Position numbers and translations under genes: made by a program. The notes beneath the pieces were generated by a model. The model did no database searches. It had not been told where the DNA came from and worked only from the letters and a program-made list of their open reading frames with translations. Shown piece after piece: positions 14,464 to 24,072 of a stretch of 32,911 bases of DNA (positions are counted from its first letter, which is position 1; each line of letters begins with the position of its first letter). The DNA comes from Pirellulales bacterium (GTDB taxonomy: Bacteria; Planctomycetota; Planctomycetia; Pirellulales; S012-138): the NCBI GenBank assembly GCA_028066245.1, contig JALCBR010000057.1:1-32911 (forward strand), given 5' to 3'.

Positions 14464-16188
14464 ATGCCACACAACGCTGCCCACCTGATGTTGGAAATGC
14501 TCGCCGAATTTGGCGTGCAACATCTCTTTGGCAATCCGGGAACCACGGAAATGCCGCTGATGGATGCTCTGATGGACGACGCGTGCGCCAGGCGTATTCG
14601 CTACGTGTTGGGACTGCAAGAGGTGCCGGTCGTCGCTGCTGCGGACGGCTACGCTCAGGCCAGCGGATCCTTAGGTGTGGTCAACTTGCACATCAGTTGC
14701 GGGTTGGGAAACGCGATGGGCATGCTCTACAACGCCTGGTCAGCGGGCACGCCACTTTTGATCACCGCAGGACAGCAGCACCGCAAACTGTTGTTCTCTG
14801 ATCCCGTTCTCGCAGGCGACATGGTCTCGGTTGCGAAGCCCTGGACTAAGTGGGCGTCGGAAGTCAACCGCGTTGAGGATCTCCCCACGGCGCTTCGCCG
14901 GGCGATACAGACAGCTCTCACGCCGCCGACGGGGCCGACGTTTCTCTCACTGCCGATTGACTTGCAGGCGGAATTGACGGAGATCTCGGCGCTGCCGCCG
15001 AATGTTCCCGATGTGAAGTCTGTGCCGCCCAGTAGTTCCATCTCCGCGGCGGCGGAGTTGCTGCTCACCGCCGAGAATTCGTTGATCTTGGCCGGTTCAC
15101 GAGCGCTGGAATGCGGAGCAACGGATGAAACCGTTCGGCTGGCCGAACTCGCTGGTGCTGCCGTGCTGGTTGATCCGCCCAGCAGCCATGGCCGAATGGG
15201 GTTTCCTTGTGACCATCCACTCTTCGCTGGCTGGCTTTCTCACGATGCCCGGGCCGCGCACGAGCGGCTTTCTCAACATGACGTCGTCCTAGCCGTGGGG
15301 ATCGAACTGCTGCGGACGTATTTGTACTTTGACGATACGTCTGCCGTACCTGAGAGCGTGCGGCTGATTCAAATCGATGACAACCCCAACCGGCTGGGAA
15401 AGAACTTTGTTCCCGAGCTTGCCGTGCTTGGTCATCCGCAGCCGACCTTGGCTAGCATCGCCACGCACATCCAGGAAAACGCTACTCAACAGTTCAATTT
15501 TGCTGCAATGCAGCGCAAAGAACGATTGGCACGGAAACACGAAGACCTCCGCAGCGAGTTGCGCGCCGAGATTTCGCGACAGGCCGCAGGCGAGACGGCA
15601 GAGTCAATGTCGCACCAGACGAATATCTCTCCCTTCGCCTTGATGGGAGCAATCGCCAATGTCTTGCCGACCGATGTGGCTGTAATTGAAGAGGCCGCAA
15701 CAACCACATCCGCCATCTTGCAACGGCTGGGCGCGATTCAGCGACCGGACGGCTACTTTGGTCACCGCGGCTGGGCCTTGGGCTGGGGACTGGGATGCGC
15801 TGTGGGAGTTTCACTCGCCTGGCCGCAACGTCCCGTGTTGGCCATCTTGGGTGACGGTGGAGCTCTCTACGGTATTCAAGGGCTGTGGACGGCCGCGCGG
15901 GAAAACCTGCCTGTCACTTTCCTGATTGCCAACAACCGCAGCTATGAGATTCTCAAGCACGGTGCCCGTGCTTTGGAGCTTCCGAACGCGCGCGAGAATA
16001 GATTTGTCGGCTTGGATTTGAACGATCCGGAGATTGACTATCTGGCGTTGTCGCAATCCTTCGGTGTTCCTGCAGTGCGAGCGAAGTCCCTGGACGATGT
16101 TCGCGATCTACTAACAGACAGCTTCGCAGCACGTTCGCCACGGCTGATTGAAGTGCTCATCACGGAATCCGCTCACGGCCCGCGCTGA
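14464..16188 (+). CDS. Thiamine-diphosphate-dependent enzyme, benzoylformate-decarboxylase-like, 574 aa
   Basis: The three-domain layout of ThDP decarboxylases and acetolactate synthases is present. The N-terminal Pyr domain (about 3-175) has FGNPGTTEMP (22-31), catalytic glutamate E53 (GLQEVPVVAAADGYAQ) and VNLHISCGLGNAMG with H76. These motifs are close to benzoylformate decarboxylase, whose S26 is a Thr here. The middle domain spans about 190-340. The PP domain (about 385-560) has the cofactor motif GDGG 463-466 ending at NN 490-491. The second active-site histidine of benzoylformate decarboxylases (in RYHQY) is not present; the equivalent stretch reads LLRTYLYFDD. The true substrate, a 2-oxo acid, is therefore uncertain. 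There is no FAD-dependent acetolactate synthase signature and no small subunit nearby. The start ATG 14464 is the first in frame; no clear ribosome site was seen. Confidence 0.88.
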   Translation: MPHNAAHLMLEMLAEFGVQHLFGNPGTTEMPLMDALMDDACARRIRYVLGLQEVPVVAAADGYAQASGSLGVVNLHISCGLGNAMGMLYNAWSAGTPLLITAGQQHRKLLFSDPVLAGDMVSVAKPWTKWASEVNRVEDLPTALRRAIQTALTPPTGPTFLSLPIDLQAELTEISALPPNVPDVKSVPPSSSISAAAELLLTAENSLILAGSRALECGATDETVRLAELAGAAVLVDPPSSHGRMGFPCDHPLFAGWLSHDARAAHERLSQHDVVLAVGIELLRTYLYFDDTSAVPESVRLIQIDDNPNRLGKNFVPELAVLGHPQPTLASIATHIQENATQQFNFAAMQRKERLARKHEDLRSELRAEISRQAAGETAESMSHQTNISPFALMGAIANVLPTDVAVIEEAATTTSAILQRLGAIQRPDGYFGHRGWALGWGLGCAVGVSLAWPQRPVLAILGDGGALYGIQGLWTAARENLPVTFLIANNRSYEILKHGARALELPNARENRFVGLDLNDPEIDYLALSQSFGVPAVRAKSLDDVRDLLTDSFAARSPRLIEVLITESAHGPR

Positions 16189-16204
16189 TCGATGCCCAGC
16201 TTCG

Positions 16205-17800
16205 TCAATGTGGCGTCGCCGCTACTTTCCGCCACCAAAGAACGATGACTCCTCCGGCCAACGCTGCAATACCCCACATGGCCAAGATGATCCCGGCGAT
16301 CTCGTGGACGTTTTCTCCGTGCAGCAGAGTGAAAATGTGCGGCGACATCAGCGAAATACCCGGGGGCTGGAGTAAGATACTGGCCGGCACTTCACCGATG
16401 GCAATAGCAAACGCGGCGAGCCATGCGGCTGCGACCGCTACCACACGCTGCGGCAGGGCAATCCGCCACCAACGCGTCCATCCGCCCGCGCCTGCGGAAC
16501 TCGCGCTTTCCAGTGTCTCTTGCGGCACACTGTGAAGTGACATCCATAGAATCAGAATCGCCGCCGGCAACGCTTTGATCATCTGCCCCAGCATCGGCGG
16601 CACAATCGTGCGATCGTAGAGGAAAATGAACATCGCAGATTCAGATTGGCTCCACAGACGAATCAAGCACATGGCGATCAACGGGCCGGGGAGAGCTAAT
16701 GAGATCGAGGTCAGGCTCAAAGCCGGTAGTGCCTTCCACCCGCCGTGTCGACCAACCCAACAGGCAAGCGTGGCAACAATCAGCACACAAGTGGCAGCCG
16801 CGACCGCTGTCTGCACGGCCCACGAAAACTCTTCATGATATGTGACCGGACTGCTGGCAATGGTTTGTGCTGCATCGGTGGCGCTCCACGATTGCTGCGG
16901 TAAGCCATGAGGGCCGACATCAAAAATGATGCCCGCATTTCTCACCATGGTGCCCAGCGGGACACCGACCATGATGAGCATCACAAGGGCTGTCACAATG
17001 CCTGCAACGAATCGCTTCGCCCCGACCAATGGAAAGAGCACAGCCTGTCGTGTGGGGGGAGCTTTGGTATGAGCGGCGAGGCCCTTGAGGACAACCATCA
17101 AAAGCAGCGCCAGCCAGGCAGCGATCGTCGTATTGGCGATGGTCGCGTAGTCAGCACTGATCAGGGACGGGTTTGTCAATGAGATGGCCGTGTAAAGTTC
17201 CTCGGCAAAAGTCCGCACTTGAAACAGATCCGTGGCTGTGATTTCCGTGGCCGTGACCACGGCAATCCACAATGTGGAAACGGCCGCCGCCAAGCCGACT
17301 CGACGAAATGTCACGCGCTGGAGTACTTGTCCAAATGAACCCGCTGTGAGGGCATCTTCCTCCAACTCAGGTTCGACGTACCGCAACGCTATCCCCAAAA
17401 TCAACACCACCCAGGGAACAGATGCTGCGGCGTGTGTCCAGATTGCGCCTGACCAACCGTCCAGCATCAGCCAGGGAATTCGGCCCAGAGAGGAATCATG
17501 TGCCCAACCGGTCAAGCCCAGTGTGCTTCGCCAGGCGGCCCCATAGACGTAGAGTGGAATGAAGATCTGGAGAACCGATAGGGCGATCCACAGCCGCCGG
17601 AATGGAATGTCAAAGCGGAAGAGCGCCACGGCAAGGAATGTTCCCAACGGCACAGCGATGGCGACCACGCCACCCACCAGCAACAGAGAATTGGTTGCCA
17701 GTTGCCAGCCGATGCGATCCAATCCCAACAGGGGCAACGCAGCCAAGACTCCCGTTAGCAGCAACCAGAGCCAGCGCGGCATGGCGGCGATTTGTGACAT
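16205..17800 (-). CDS. ABC transporter permease, two fused permease domains (Fe3+/thiamine/spermidine-type), 531 aa
   Basis: A polytopic inner-membrane protein of about 12 helices made of two binding-protein-dependent permease domains. Each half has an EAA-type loop that contacts the ATPase: EEDALTAGSFGQVLQRVTFR near 147-166 and TLESASSAGAGGWTRWWRIA near 429-448, the latter followed by LPQRVV. The fused two-domain layout is typical of FbpB/ThiP-like permeases for ferric iron, thiamine or related solutes. No ATPase or solute-binding protein gene is in the window, so the complex must be completed from elsewhere. It follows the DUF1549 gene on the same strand with a 123-base gap and ends 16 bases from the convergent ThDP gene. 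The start ATG 17800 lacks a clear ribosome site; an in-frame ATG six codons later is an alternative. Confidence 0.88.
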   Translation of the reverse strand: MSQIAAMPRWLWLLLTGVLAALPLLGLDRIGWQLATNSLLLVGGVVAIAVPLGTFLAVALFRFDIPFRRLWIALSVLQIFIPLYVYGAAWRSTLGLTGWAHDSSLGRIPWLMLDGWSGAIWTHAAASVPWVVLILGIALRYVEPELEEDALTAGSFGQVLQRVTFRRVGLAAAVSTLWIAVVTATEITATDLFQVRTFAEELYTAISLTNPSLISADYATIANTTIAAWLALLLMVVLKGLAAHTKAPPTRQAVLFPLVGAKRFVAGIVTALVMLIMVGVPLGTMVRNAGIIFDVGPHGLPQQSWSATDAAQTIASSPVTYHEEFSWAVQTAVAAATCVLIVATLACWVGRHGGWKALPALSLTSISLALPGPLIAMCLIRLWSQSESAMFIFLYDRTIVPPMLGQMIKALPAAILILWMSLHSVPQETLESASSAGAGGWTRWWRIALPQRVVAVAAAWLAAFAIAIGEVPASILLQPPGISLMSPHIFTLLHGENVHEIAGIILAMWGIAALAGGVIVLWWRKVAATPH

Positions 17801-17923
17801 AGAAATAGCAGGCGAGTATCCGGAACAGATGAGCGCCGTTCATCTTGCTCACTGTCTGGTCACGAAGCAACCATCCACGGAGGGTTAGCAGATGGCCGTG
17901 CGACTCACAGCCTTTCGTGTCCT

Positions 17924-20900
17924 CTATCGATTGAACAGAAAAGCCGGGCTGTTGATCAAAGCCCAAGCGAGGTCCTGCACACCACGCAATCGGGCATTGT
18001 CGGACGCGGCTGCATGATCGGCCAGTTGCCTTTGGCGAGCGAGTAATCCTTGATCTTGCGTGCGGTAGTAGTCTTGCAGCCGCGCTAGTTCTTCAGCCGT
18101 TCGATCTTCTTCTGGTTTGGCGAGAATGGCACTCACGTCTGCCGGCCAAGTGACGTCACCGACTTTGACGGGCCGTTCCGATTCCGAGATTGAGATGCGG
18201 AACTTGCCCAGCACGTGTGCGCCGCCGTACGCCTGACGAATGGTGACCCTCAACCGCGTTGGTCCGTTGGCATCACCAAAATCGCTTCGCGCTTGAAACA
18301 CGGCCGTTTGCGGCTTGCCCAACTGAGGGGAAATCGCCCAACCGCGCTTGGCGTCAAAGCCACCCAGCGCGTTGAGTGCCTTAAAGCCGGGTTGCTCAAA
18401 GGTGGCGCTGGCGTTGTTAAGTCGGTGAGGTCGAAAATCTCGCTCGCCTGTGGCGATTTCCAAATCGAAATCACTGAGGACGAAGTTGCCATTGGGTGCG
18501 CGCCCAGGCCCTTTGGCTGGGAGCGAGTTGTCCGTCAACGCTTCTACTCGCAACGCCTTAGCTGCGGTGATGTTCGCTGCAAATTCTAGCACATAGGCAT
18601 CTCTCTCGGCGCTTGCGCCACTGACGAGTATCGTTCCGTCTTCATTCACCGTTAGCGTGGCGTCAGACTCCGCGGTGGCGAAAATCGGCATGAGTACATC
18701 CCAGAGCGGTCCGGGCTTGGCTTCCGCGAGCCAGGTTTCGAAACGTTGCGACAACTGCTCGGATTCGTAAAGGGATAGGTCTTGTCTGAGGAGCTTTCCT
18801 TCGAGTTCATAGCCGGATAACGCCATCAAACCGAGTTGAACTTCCTGGTTTGTTGGCGCACGGCAAAGAATGGAGAGATAGACCTCAGAGATCAATTGCC
18901 GATCATCCGAGATCTCCGCGACCAACCGTGCCAGCCGGTTGTCGGGGTTGGAAACGGCCTCCGCCACCGTGGGGCCGTTGATCAAGTTGAGCACTGGTCC
19001 AAGCATGACATCGTTCGACCGTTCGCACTCGCAGGCGCTTTCTCGCGGAGGTTTTCCGAAGAGCTGAAGAAATCCGTCAGGAAGAGACACATCGGAATCA
19101 GGAAGCTCGACCGCGCGAAACTGTTTCGGCATGCCAGGCAGCTTGGGGTCAGCACCGGTTGCCACGTGAATAGCATCAAACAAGGCTTCCGCTGACAAGC
19201 GCCTCGGAATGGCATGGGAAAAGTTAACCGCATCATCGACGTTCCACTCGTTGGATTGAATGGAATGCTGATAAACGCGAGAGTTGCAAATCGTGCGAAG
19301 GGTGTGCTGTGCATCAAAGCCTGATTTGACGAACTCTTCCGTTAGATAATCCAGCAGTTCCGGGTTAGATGGTGGATTGCCTGCACGGATGTCATCGATT
19401 GGATCAATCAACCCCCGACCGAGCAGATAACTCCAGAGCCGGTTAACGTAGCTCTTGGCAAAGTAGGGGTTTTCTTTGGTGGCAATCCAGTGGGCAAGTT
19501 TCTCTCGACGCGATGCTGTCTGCGGAATTTCGCCGTCGTGTTCATAAGGGAAGCGGGGCTGAGCAATCTCTCCTGTGCGGATGTGCTGTACTTCGCCCGT
19601 GCCACTATCATAGATGATTTCAACAGCGGCTTTGGCGCCATCGATGGCTGATTCATTGATCTGTTGATCGGCGAACTGAGGATGATCCTTACGGTCAACC
19701 TGCGAGAAATAGGCGGCCAGTTCGTAGTACTGATCCTGCGTCCAACGTTCAAACGGGTGATCGTGGCACTTGTTGCAATTGAAGCGCGTGGCAAGGAAAA
19801 GCTGCGTGGTATTCTCCACCAGATCCTCCGGAGTCCGCAGCGTCTTGTAGTAGGAAGCAGGCGGGTTCTCCAGTGTCGAGCCACTCGCGGTGAGAACTTC
19901 GTAAGCGAATTTGTCATAAGGCATGTTGGTGGCGATTGCCTGACAGATCCAATCGCGGAAGGCCCAAGCACCGCTCTTGCCCAAGAACTTGCGATTGACC
20001 TGCAACAGGTCAGCCCACTTGTTGGTCCAGTACTCAACGTATTCAGGCGAGCTGATCAAGCGGTCGACTAGCTTGCTACGTTTGATCCGTTGTTGAGTTG
20101 CGTCTGAAACGAAAGCGCGAACTTGCTCCGGCTGAGGTGTCATCCCTGTCAAATCGAGATACACGCGACGGATGAACTCTTCATCAGAACAGAGTCCCGT
20201 GGGCTGAATCTTCACGTCCCGCAATTTGCGATAAACGAGCGTATCGATGTGATTGAACTCCGGGGTATCCAGCCACTGGAAGCGTGTCCGATCCCCCATC
20301 ACAATCACGTGTTGTGACGCATAGGCACCTTCATAGCGTGCTAAAATAGCAGCTTCCCCACGACGTTCGGCCGTGGCTAATCCGCCATCTTTGATGGTGA
20401 CAATCTCCGTCTGGCTGCTCTCGATGAATGCCTCTTGAGTGACGTCACGCGTTGTGCCATCAGCGAATGTCGCGATCACGGCGGCCTGAAGTTGCTCTCC
20501 AGTCAGCTCCATTCTCGGCTTCTCTGGATGGAGCGAAATCCCGACAACTGGCGGCTGCGATAAGTTCAGCTCGGCTCCACCTGCAATCCAGTTGCGAATG
20601 ATCTCGTAGTATGGTTCTCCGGGATGCATGAGTACGCCACCGACATGGGGCGCTCCGCCAGCCGGCTTGAGCAGCATCAAACTTTGGTCCGGCGCGGCAC
20701 GATTGAACCTTCGACCTGCCAGGTCATCGATCAAGGCGCGGTGATCAAATTCCGGGTTGTACCCTCGTAGTGAGAGCTTGAAGCCGTTCTTTCCTGAAGC
20801 CGCGCCATGGCAGATGCCAGCGTTGCAGCCCAATCGGGAAAGAATGGGATTCACATCACGCACGAAATCCGCTTCGAAGGGCTCATCCAATCCCGTGACG

Positions 20901-21313
20901 CGGAATGAAACGCGTGCTTCCAACCTTGCGGTAGAAACAACCAATTCGCCTGAGCCATCAGCAATCGGTCGCACAAGTCCATGGGGCGAGACGTGCAAGA
21001 CCGAGCTACCGCCTGTGACCGTTACATCTCGCGTGATATCCAGGCTGCGACCGTCCGCCGTTTCTGCGGTAACCAGCAACTGCCGGTATGCGTACGGATT
21101 TTCCAACTCGATCTTCTGTGGGAAAACGGCTATCGAGACGATCTTCGCGGGCTTTGTATCCGCGGCAATGGCGAGCTTGTTAACGTCCGTCGATCGAGCC
21201 TGTGGGCTGGCCACCGTGACATCGCTTTCTCGTGACAAGCCAGAAGTCGCGCACACCACCAGCGGCAGGGTTGCTGCCACGAGCAAAAATAACTTCTGGC
21301 GGTGTCTGTTCAT
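17924..21313 (-). CDS. Secreted planctomycete DUF1549/DUF1553 protein with cytochrome-c-like motifs and Ig-like domains, 1129 aa
   Basis: Residues 1-25 are a signal peptide. Domains in order: an Ig-like (BIG2-type) domain about 55-140; a planctomycete cytochrome-c-like domain about 147-250 with CNAGICHG (C163, C168, H169, spacing C-x4-CH); a second Ig-like domain about 258-340; DUF1549 about 352-545 with VYLDLTGMTPQPEQVRAFV and a normal CxxCH at C513-C516-H517 (FNCNKCHDHPFERW); DUF1553 about 600-860 (YVNRLWSYLLGRGLIDPIDD); and a C-terminal beta-sandwich-like part. Such proteins are abundant in Planctomycetota; their function is unproven, with roles in extracytoplasmic redox or polymer use proposed. 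Whether the C-x4-CH site binds haem is unknown. The gene follows the cytochrome-c/WD40 gene by 45 bases, so they form an operon. Confidence 0.92.
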   Translation of the reverse strand: MNRHRQKLFLLVAATLPLVVCATSGLSRESDVTVASPQARSTDVNKLAIAADTKPAKIVSIAVFPQKIELENPYAYRQLLVTAETADGRSLDITRDVTVTGGSSVLHVSPHGLVRPIADGSGELVVSTARLEARVSFRVTGLDEPFEADFVRDVNPILSRLGCNAGICHGAASGKNGFKLSLRGYNPEFDHRALIDDLAGRRFNRAAPDQSLMLLKPAGGAPHVGGVLMHPGEPYYEIIRNWIAGGAELNLSQPPVVGISLHPEKPRMELTGEQLQAAVIATFADGTTRDVTQEAFIESSQTEIVTIKDGGLATAERRGEAAILARYEGAYASQHVIVMGDRTRFQWLDTPEFNHIDTLVYRKLRDVKIQPTGLCSDEEFIRRVYLDLTGMTPQPEQVRAFVSDATQQRIKRSKLVDRLISSPEYVEYWTNKWADLLQVNRKFLGKSGAWAFRDWICQAIATNMPYDKFAYEVLTASGSTLENPPASYYKTLRTPEDLVENTTQLFLATRFNCNKCHDHPFERWTQDQYYELAAYFSQVDRKDHPQFADQQINESAIDGAKAAVEIIYDSGTGEVQHIRTGEIAQPRFPYEHDGEIPQTASRREKLAHWIATKENPYFAKSYVNRLWSYLLGRGLIDPIDDIRAGNPPSNPELLDYLTEEFVKSGFDAQHTLRTICNSRVYQHSIQSNEWNVDDAVNFSHAIPRRLSAEALFDAIHVATGADPKLPGMPKQFRAVELPDSDVSLPDGFLQLFGKPPRESACECERSNDVMLGPVLNLINGPTVAEAVSNPDNRLARLVAEISDDRQLISEVYLSILCRAPTNQEVQLGLMALSGYELEGKLLRQDLSLYESEQLSQRFETWLAEAKPGPLWDVLMPIFATAESDATLTVNEDGTILVSGASAERDAYVLEFAANITAAKALRVEALTDNSLPAKGPGRAPNGNFVLSDFDLEIATGERDFRPHRLNNASATFEQPGFKALNALGGFDAKRGWAISPQLGKPQTAVFQARSDFGDANGPTRLRVTIRQAYGGAHVLGKFRISISESERPVKVGDVTWPADVSAILAKPEEDRTAEELARLQDYYRTQDQGLLARQRQLADHAAASDNARLRGVQDLAWALINSPAFLFNR

Positions 21314-21358
21314 CCTTTGACGTTCGTTCCTGAAATGAACGACCCAGTGATGGTTGTG

Positions 21359-22915
21359 CTATTTGGACGTCGCTGTTGATGCCGACTGGGAATTGGTTGT
21401 CTCATCGCCGGAACTTAGCGGCGCGGCAGAGAACGTGCGGGTGATTTCGCCGGTGGTTGGATCGATGATTCTCACCATGCCGTCAAAGCCGACGATAGCG
21501 GCGGACGTTCCGTCGGGTGAAAACGCTGCGTCATAGATCGCGGGAAGCTGCTCATTGACGCGCGAGACCTGCTTGCCGGTTTCAGTCTCGTAGACACGGA
21601 CTTCGCCCAACCGCACATGTGCGGGGGGATCGTCATAGCTGCTGCCAGCGATGAACCATTTCCCTTCGGCATTGAAACGCACCACGTACACCCGGCCTGG
21701 CAACGGATCATATGCGCGGATGAAGTTAAAGTCGTCACCAATCACTCGCTCTTTCACGCGATGAATGCGATATAGCTTGGGAGCGCCGTCCGCCCCAGCA
21801 AAGACGATCTGGTTCTCCTTCGGCGCAATGCCAGGACGGATATCGACCGAAATCAAACCACCTTTTAGGGCACCTGGGGTAATGCTGGTGATGTTGTCGA
21901 CAAACCGCTGTGTGGCGACTTCCGCCAGCTTGGCAGTGCGGTCACGCCCTACCGAGATCAAATGCGTATCATCGGTGGAAAAGACGGTGTCTAGCGGCCA
22001 GTCAGTGTGGGCGCCCTGCTGGAAAACCTGAACGCCTGTTTCGGCATCGATCGCGCGGACTGTATTGTCAGGGCAGCCGAACGCGATCAGTTTGCCATCG
22101 TGGCTCCAAGAGGCACCGTAAAGCGTATCAAAACCAAAGTTGGCGGAGACGAGTAGTTCTTGACCGGCAACTTCCCATACTTGCACTTCGCCAAAACGGG
22201 CAGGCGAACCACCCACTACGGCCAGTTTCGTCCCGTCTGGCGAAAAGGCAACCGTTTCAATCCGCTCAGACAAGCCCACTAACCGGCCCACGATTGTTGA
22301 ACCAGCACCTGTGGACGTCTCTAGCGCGTGCAGCAAGACTTCGTGATAACCTGAAACCGCCAGTACGTCGCCATTCGGCGAATAGCTAACAGACGTCAAC
22401 ACCGGCGGTAATTCGTAGACTGGCGGGTGTTGCATATTGACGGTAGGGCCAGTCGCAGGCGAATCATCCTTAGCCCCTTGGGCGATCCAACGACGTATGA
22501 CGTCAATCTCACCTGCTGACAATGGTGGTTTATCCTTGGGCATCATAGCTTCGCCGTCTAACGGCGTGAGATACGCCATCAAGGTACTGCCGTCTGCGTC
22601 ACCACGGATGATCGCCGGAGATCCACTTTCGCCGCCGGCGATCAAGCTGGCAGGCTTCGTCGCTATCAATCCTCCACCTGGCCGTGCCGGCTGATGGCAA
22701 CCGACGCAGTTTTGCACAAGGATGGGGCGGATGTGCTCAAAATAGCTGACAGTTTCTTCTTGAGGACCTGACACGACCTGGTGGTCATCTGTCTTCAACG
22801 GCGCGGCATTAAGGGAGTACACACCACCGAGCGATGCGAGCATAGTCATAATACCAATCAAGATGGCCCAGAGCATCTTGAGCGAACCCACATTGAGAAA
22901 CGAAATTGCGTTCAA
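21359..22915 (-). CDS. Cytochrome-c-like domain plus WD40 beta-propeller protein, 518 aa
   Basis: A hydrophobic N-terminal segment (about 14-37, MLWAILIGIMTMLASLGGVY) is a signal peptide or anchor. A planctomycete cytochrome-c-like domain follows at about 55-150, with CVGCH at 70-74 as the haem-attachment motif and MMPKDKPPLS near 124-133 supplying a possible distal methionine ligand. Residues about 168-495 are WD40-type repeats (SVSYSPNGDVLAVSG, TVAFSPDGTKLAVVGG, GASWSHDGKLIAFGC, DAAFSPDGTSAAIVG). The C-terminal 20 residues are Ser/Thr rich. It is the first gene of the pair with the DUF1549/DUF1553 protein, an arrangement very common in this phylum, which suggests joint function outside the cytoplasm. 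The start appears to be TTG 22915 with GAGGG six bases upstream; ATG 22876 would still leave the hydrophobic segment but has a poor ribosome site. Confidence 0.9.
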   Translation of the reverse strand: MNAISFLNVGSLKMLWAILIGIMTMLASLGGVYSLNAAPLKTDDHQVVSGPQEETVSYFEHIRPILVQNCVGCHQPARPGGGLIATKPASLIAGGESGSPAIIRGDADGSTLMAYLTPLDGEAMMPKDKPPLSAGEIDVIRRWIAQGAKDDSPATGPTVNMQHPPVYELPPVLTSVSYSPNGDVLAVSGYHEVLLHALETSTGAGSTIVGRLVGLSERIETVAFSPDGTKLAVVGGSPARFGEVQVWEVAGQELLVSANFGFDTLYGASWSHDGKLIAFGCPDNTVRAIDAETGVQVFQQGAHTDWPLDTVFSTDDTHLISVGRDRTAKLAEVATQRFVDNITSITPGALKGGLISVDIRPGIAPKENQIVFAGADGAPKLYRIHRVKERVIGDDFNFIRAYDPLPGRVYVVRFNAEGKWFIAGSSYDDPPAHVRLGEVRVYETETGKQVSRVNEQLPAIYDAAFSPDGTSAAIVGFDGMVRIIDPTTGEITRTFSAAPLSSGDETTNSQSASTATSK

Positions 22916-23154
22916 AAGAACCCTCGGCTACTCCGGATCACAGCACCAAGAATGGAACTGCCACTACCACAACGGTTCTGGGCGTAAGGCAAAGCAGACC
23001 TACCGTGGGGCATGCAACAGCAACCCCTGGAGGAGCGGTGCAGCAACGCAGCGCCAATTTCCAAGTATAGCTCCCCGTGAGCCCGCCTCGCAAACGAACT
23101 GGCACTTAAACCTAAGTGGGGGGTGACACTTGCGCTGATCGATTCGATTGCCGC

Positions 23155-24072
23155 TTAGACAGAAGCCTCGGTCAAAAGCCAGACCAAGAGCCCTTTCTGC
23201 GCATACATTCGGTTGGCCGCTTGTTGTACGATCACGCTGTTGGGACTGTCGATGACTTCGTCAGTGACTTCCAGCCCACGCTTGGCAGGTAAGTCGTGCA
23301 TGAAGTAGGCATTGGGAGCATGCTTCATCAGTTCGGCATTGACCTGATAGGGAGCGAATGCCTGCTCACGGGCCTTTCGCTCCTGATCTTGCCCCATGCT
23401 GGTCCAAACGTCTGTATAGATGGCATCTACCCCTTTGACCGCGGTGACAACATCCTCAGTGATATTCAGGTCAAGATCAGGCACAACCTGTTTGAGGCGA
23501 GACTGATACTCCTCCGTGAAGGTGTATGCTTGCGGTCCTGCCAATGTGAACTGGACGCCCGCATGCCCACAGGCGATTGCGAGCGAGCGCGCGACGTTGT
23601 TACCATCACCAACGAACGCAATCTTCAATCCGTCGAGTTCGCCTCGCAGCTCACGGAGCGTAAACAGGTCGGCCAATGCCTGGCAGGGGTGAAGATAGTC
23701 CGTCAGTGCGTTGATCACGGGGCTTGTGGCAAAGGAAGCCAATTCTTCGACCGCTTGATGCTCGTTGGCACGGACGATAACGACATCGACATATTCACTG
23801 AGCACTCGGGAAAAATCACAGGTGGCCTCGCGCTTGCCCCAGCCGGCCTCTTCTCCCAGCATCATGCTACTTCCGCCCAGATGGGCCATGCCGGCCTCGA
23901 AGCTCACGCGCGTCCGGAGCGACGGCTTCTGAAAGAGCAAGGCTGCGACGCGCCCCTGAAGTAAACGATGATCTTCCCGTCGAGTATGACGAGCTTTGAG
24001 GTCGGCGCTGATTTCAAAAATGCGGGCCATTTCCGCCGCAGTCACATCAGCCAACGAAAGCAAATGACGCAT
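23155..24072 (-). CDS. argF: Ornithine carbamoyltransferase, 305 aa
   Basis: Forms citrulline from ornithine and carbamoyl phosphate in arginine synthesis. The carbamoyl-phosphate loop is QKPSLRTRVSFE (S51-L-R-T-R55, where most OTCs read STRTR). DYLHPCQALAD at 125-135 is the second signature (H128, C130, Q131). The ornithine-side motif TDVWTSMGQ has D221. The HCLP motif appears as MHDLPAKRGLEVTDEV, so the catalytic-site cysteine is D260. Length and C-terminal NRMYAQKGLL fit OTC. ATG 24072 is chosen: AGGA lies about six bases upstream and it gives the normal family N-terminus RHLLSLADVT; the frame stays open for 28 codons before it. An acetylornithine or succinylornithine carbamoyltransferase is possible given the substitutions. 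No other arg gene is nearby. Confidence 0.88.
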   Translation of the reverse strand: MRHLLSLADVTAAEMARIFEISADLKARHTRREDHRLLQGRVAALLFQKPSLRTRVSFEAGMAHLGGSSMMLGEEAGWGKREATCDFSRVLSEYVDVVIVRANEHQAVEELASFATSPVINALTDYLHPCQALADLFTLRELRGELDGLKIAFVGDGNNVARSLAIACGHAGVQFTLAGPQAYTFTEEYQSRLKQVVPDLDLNITEDVVTAVKGVDAIYTDVWTSMGQDQERKAREQAFAPYQVNAELMKHAPNAYFMHDLPAKRGLEVTDEVIDSPNSVIVQQAANRMYAQKGLLVWLLTEASV

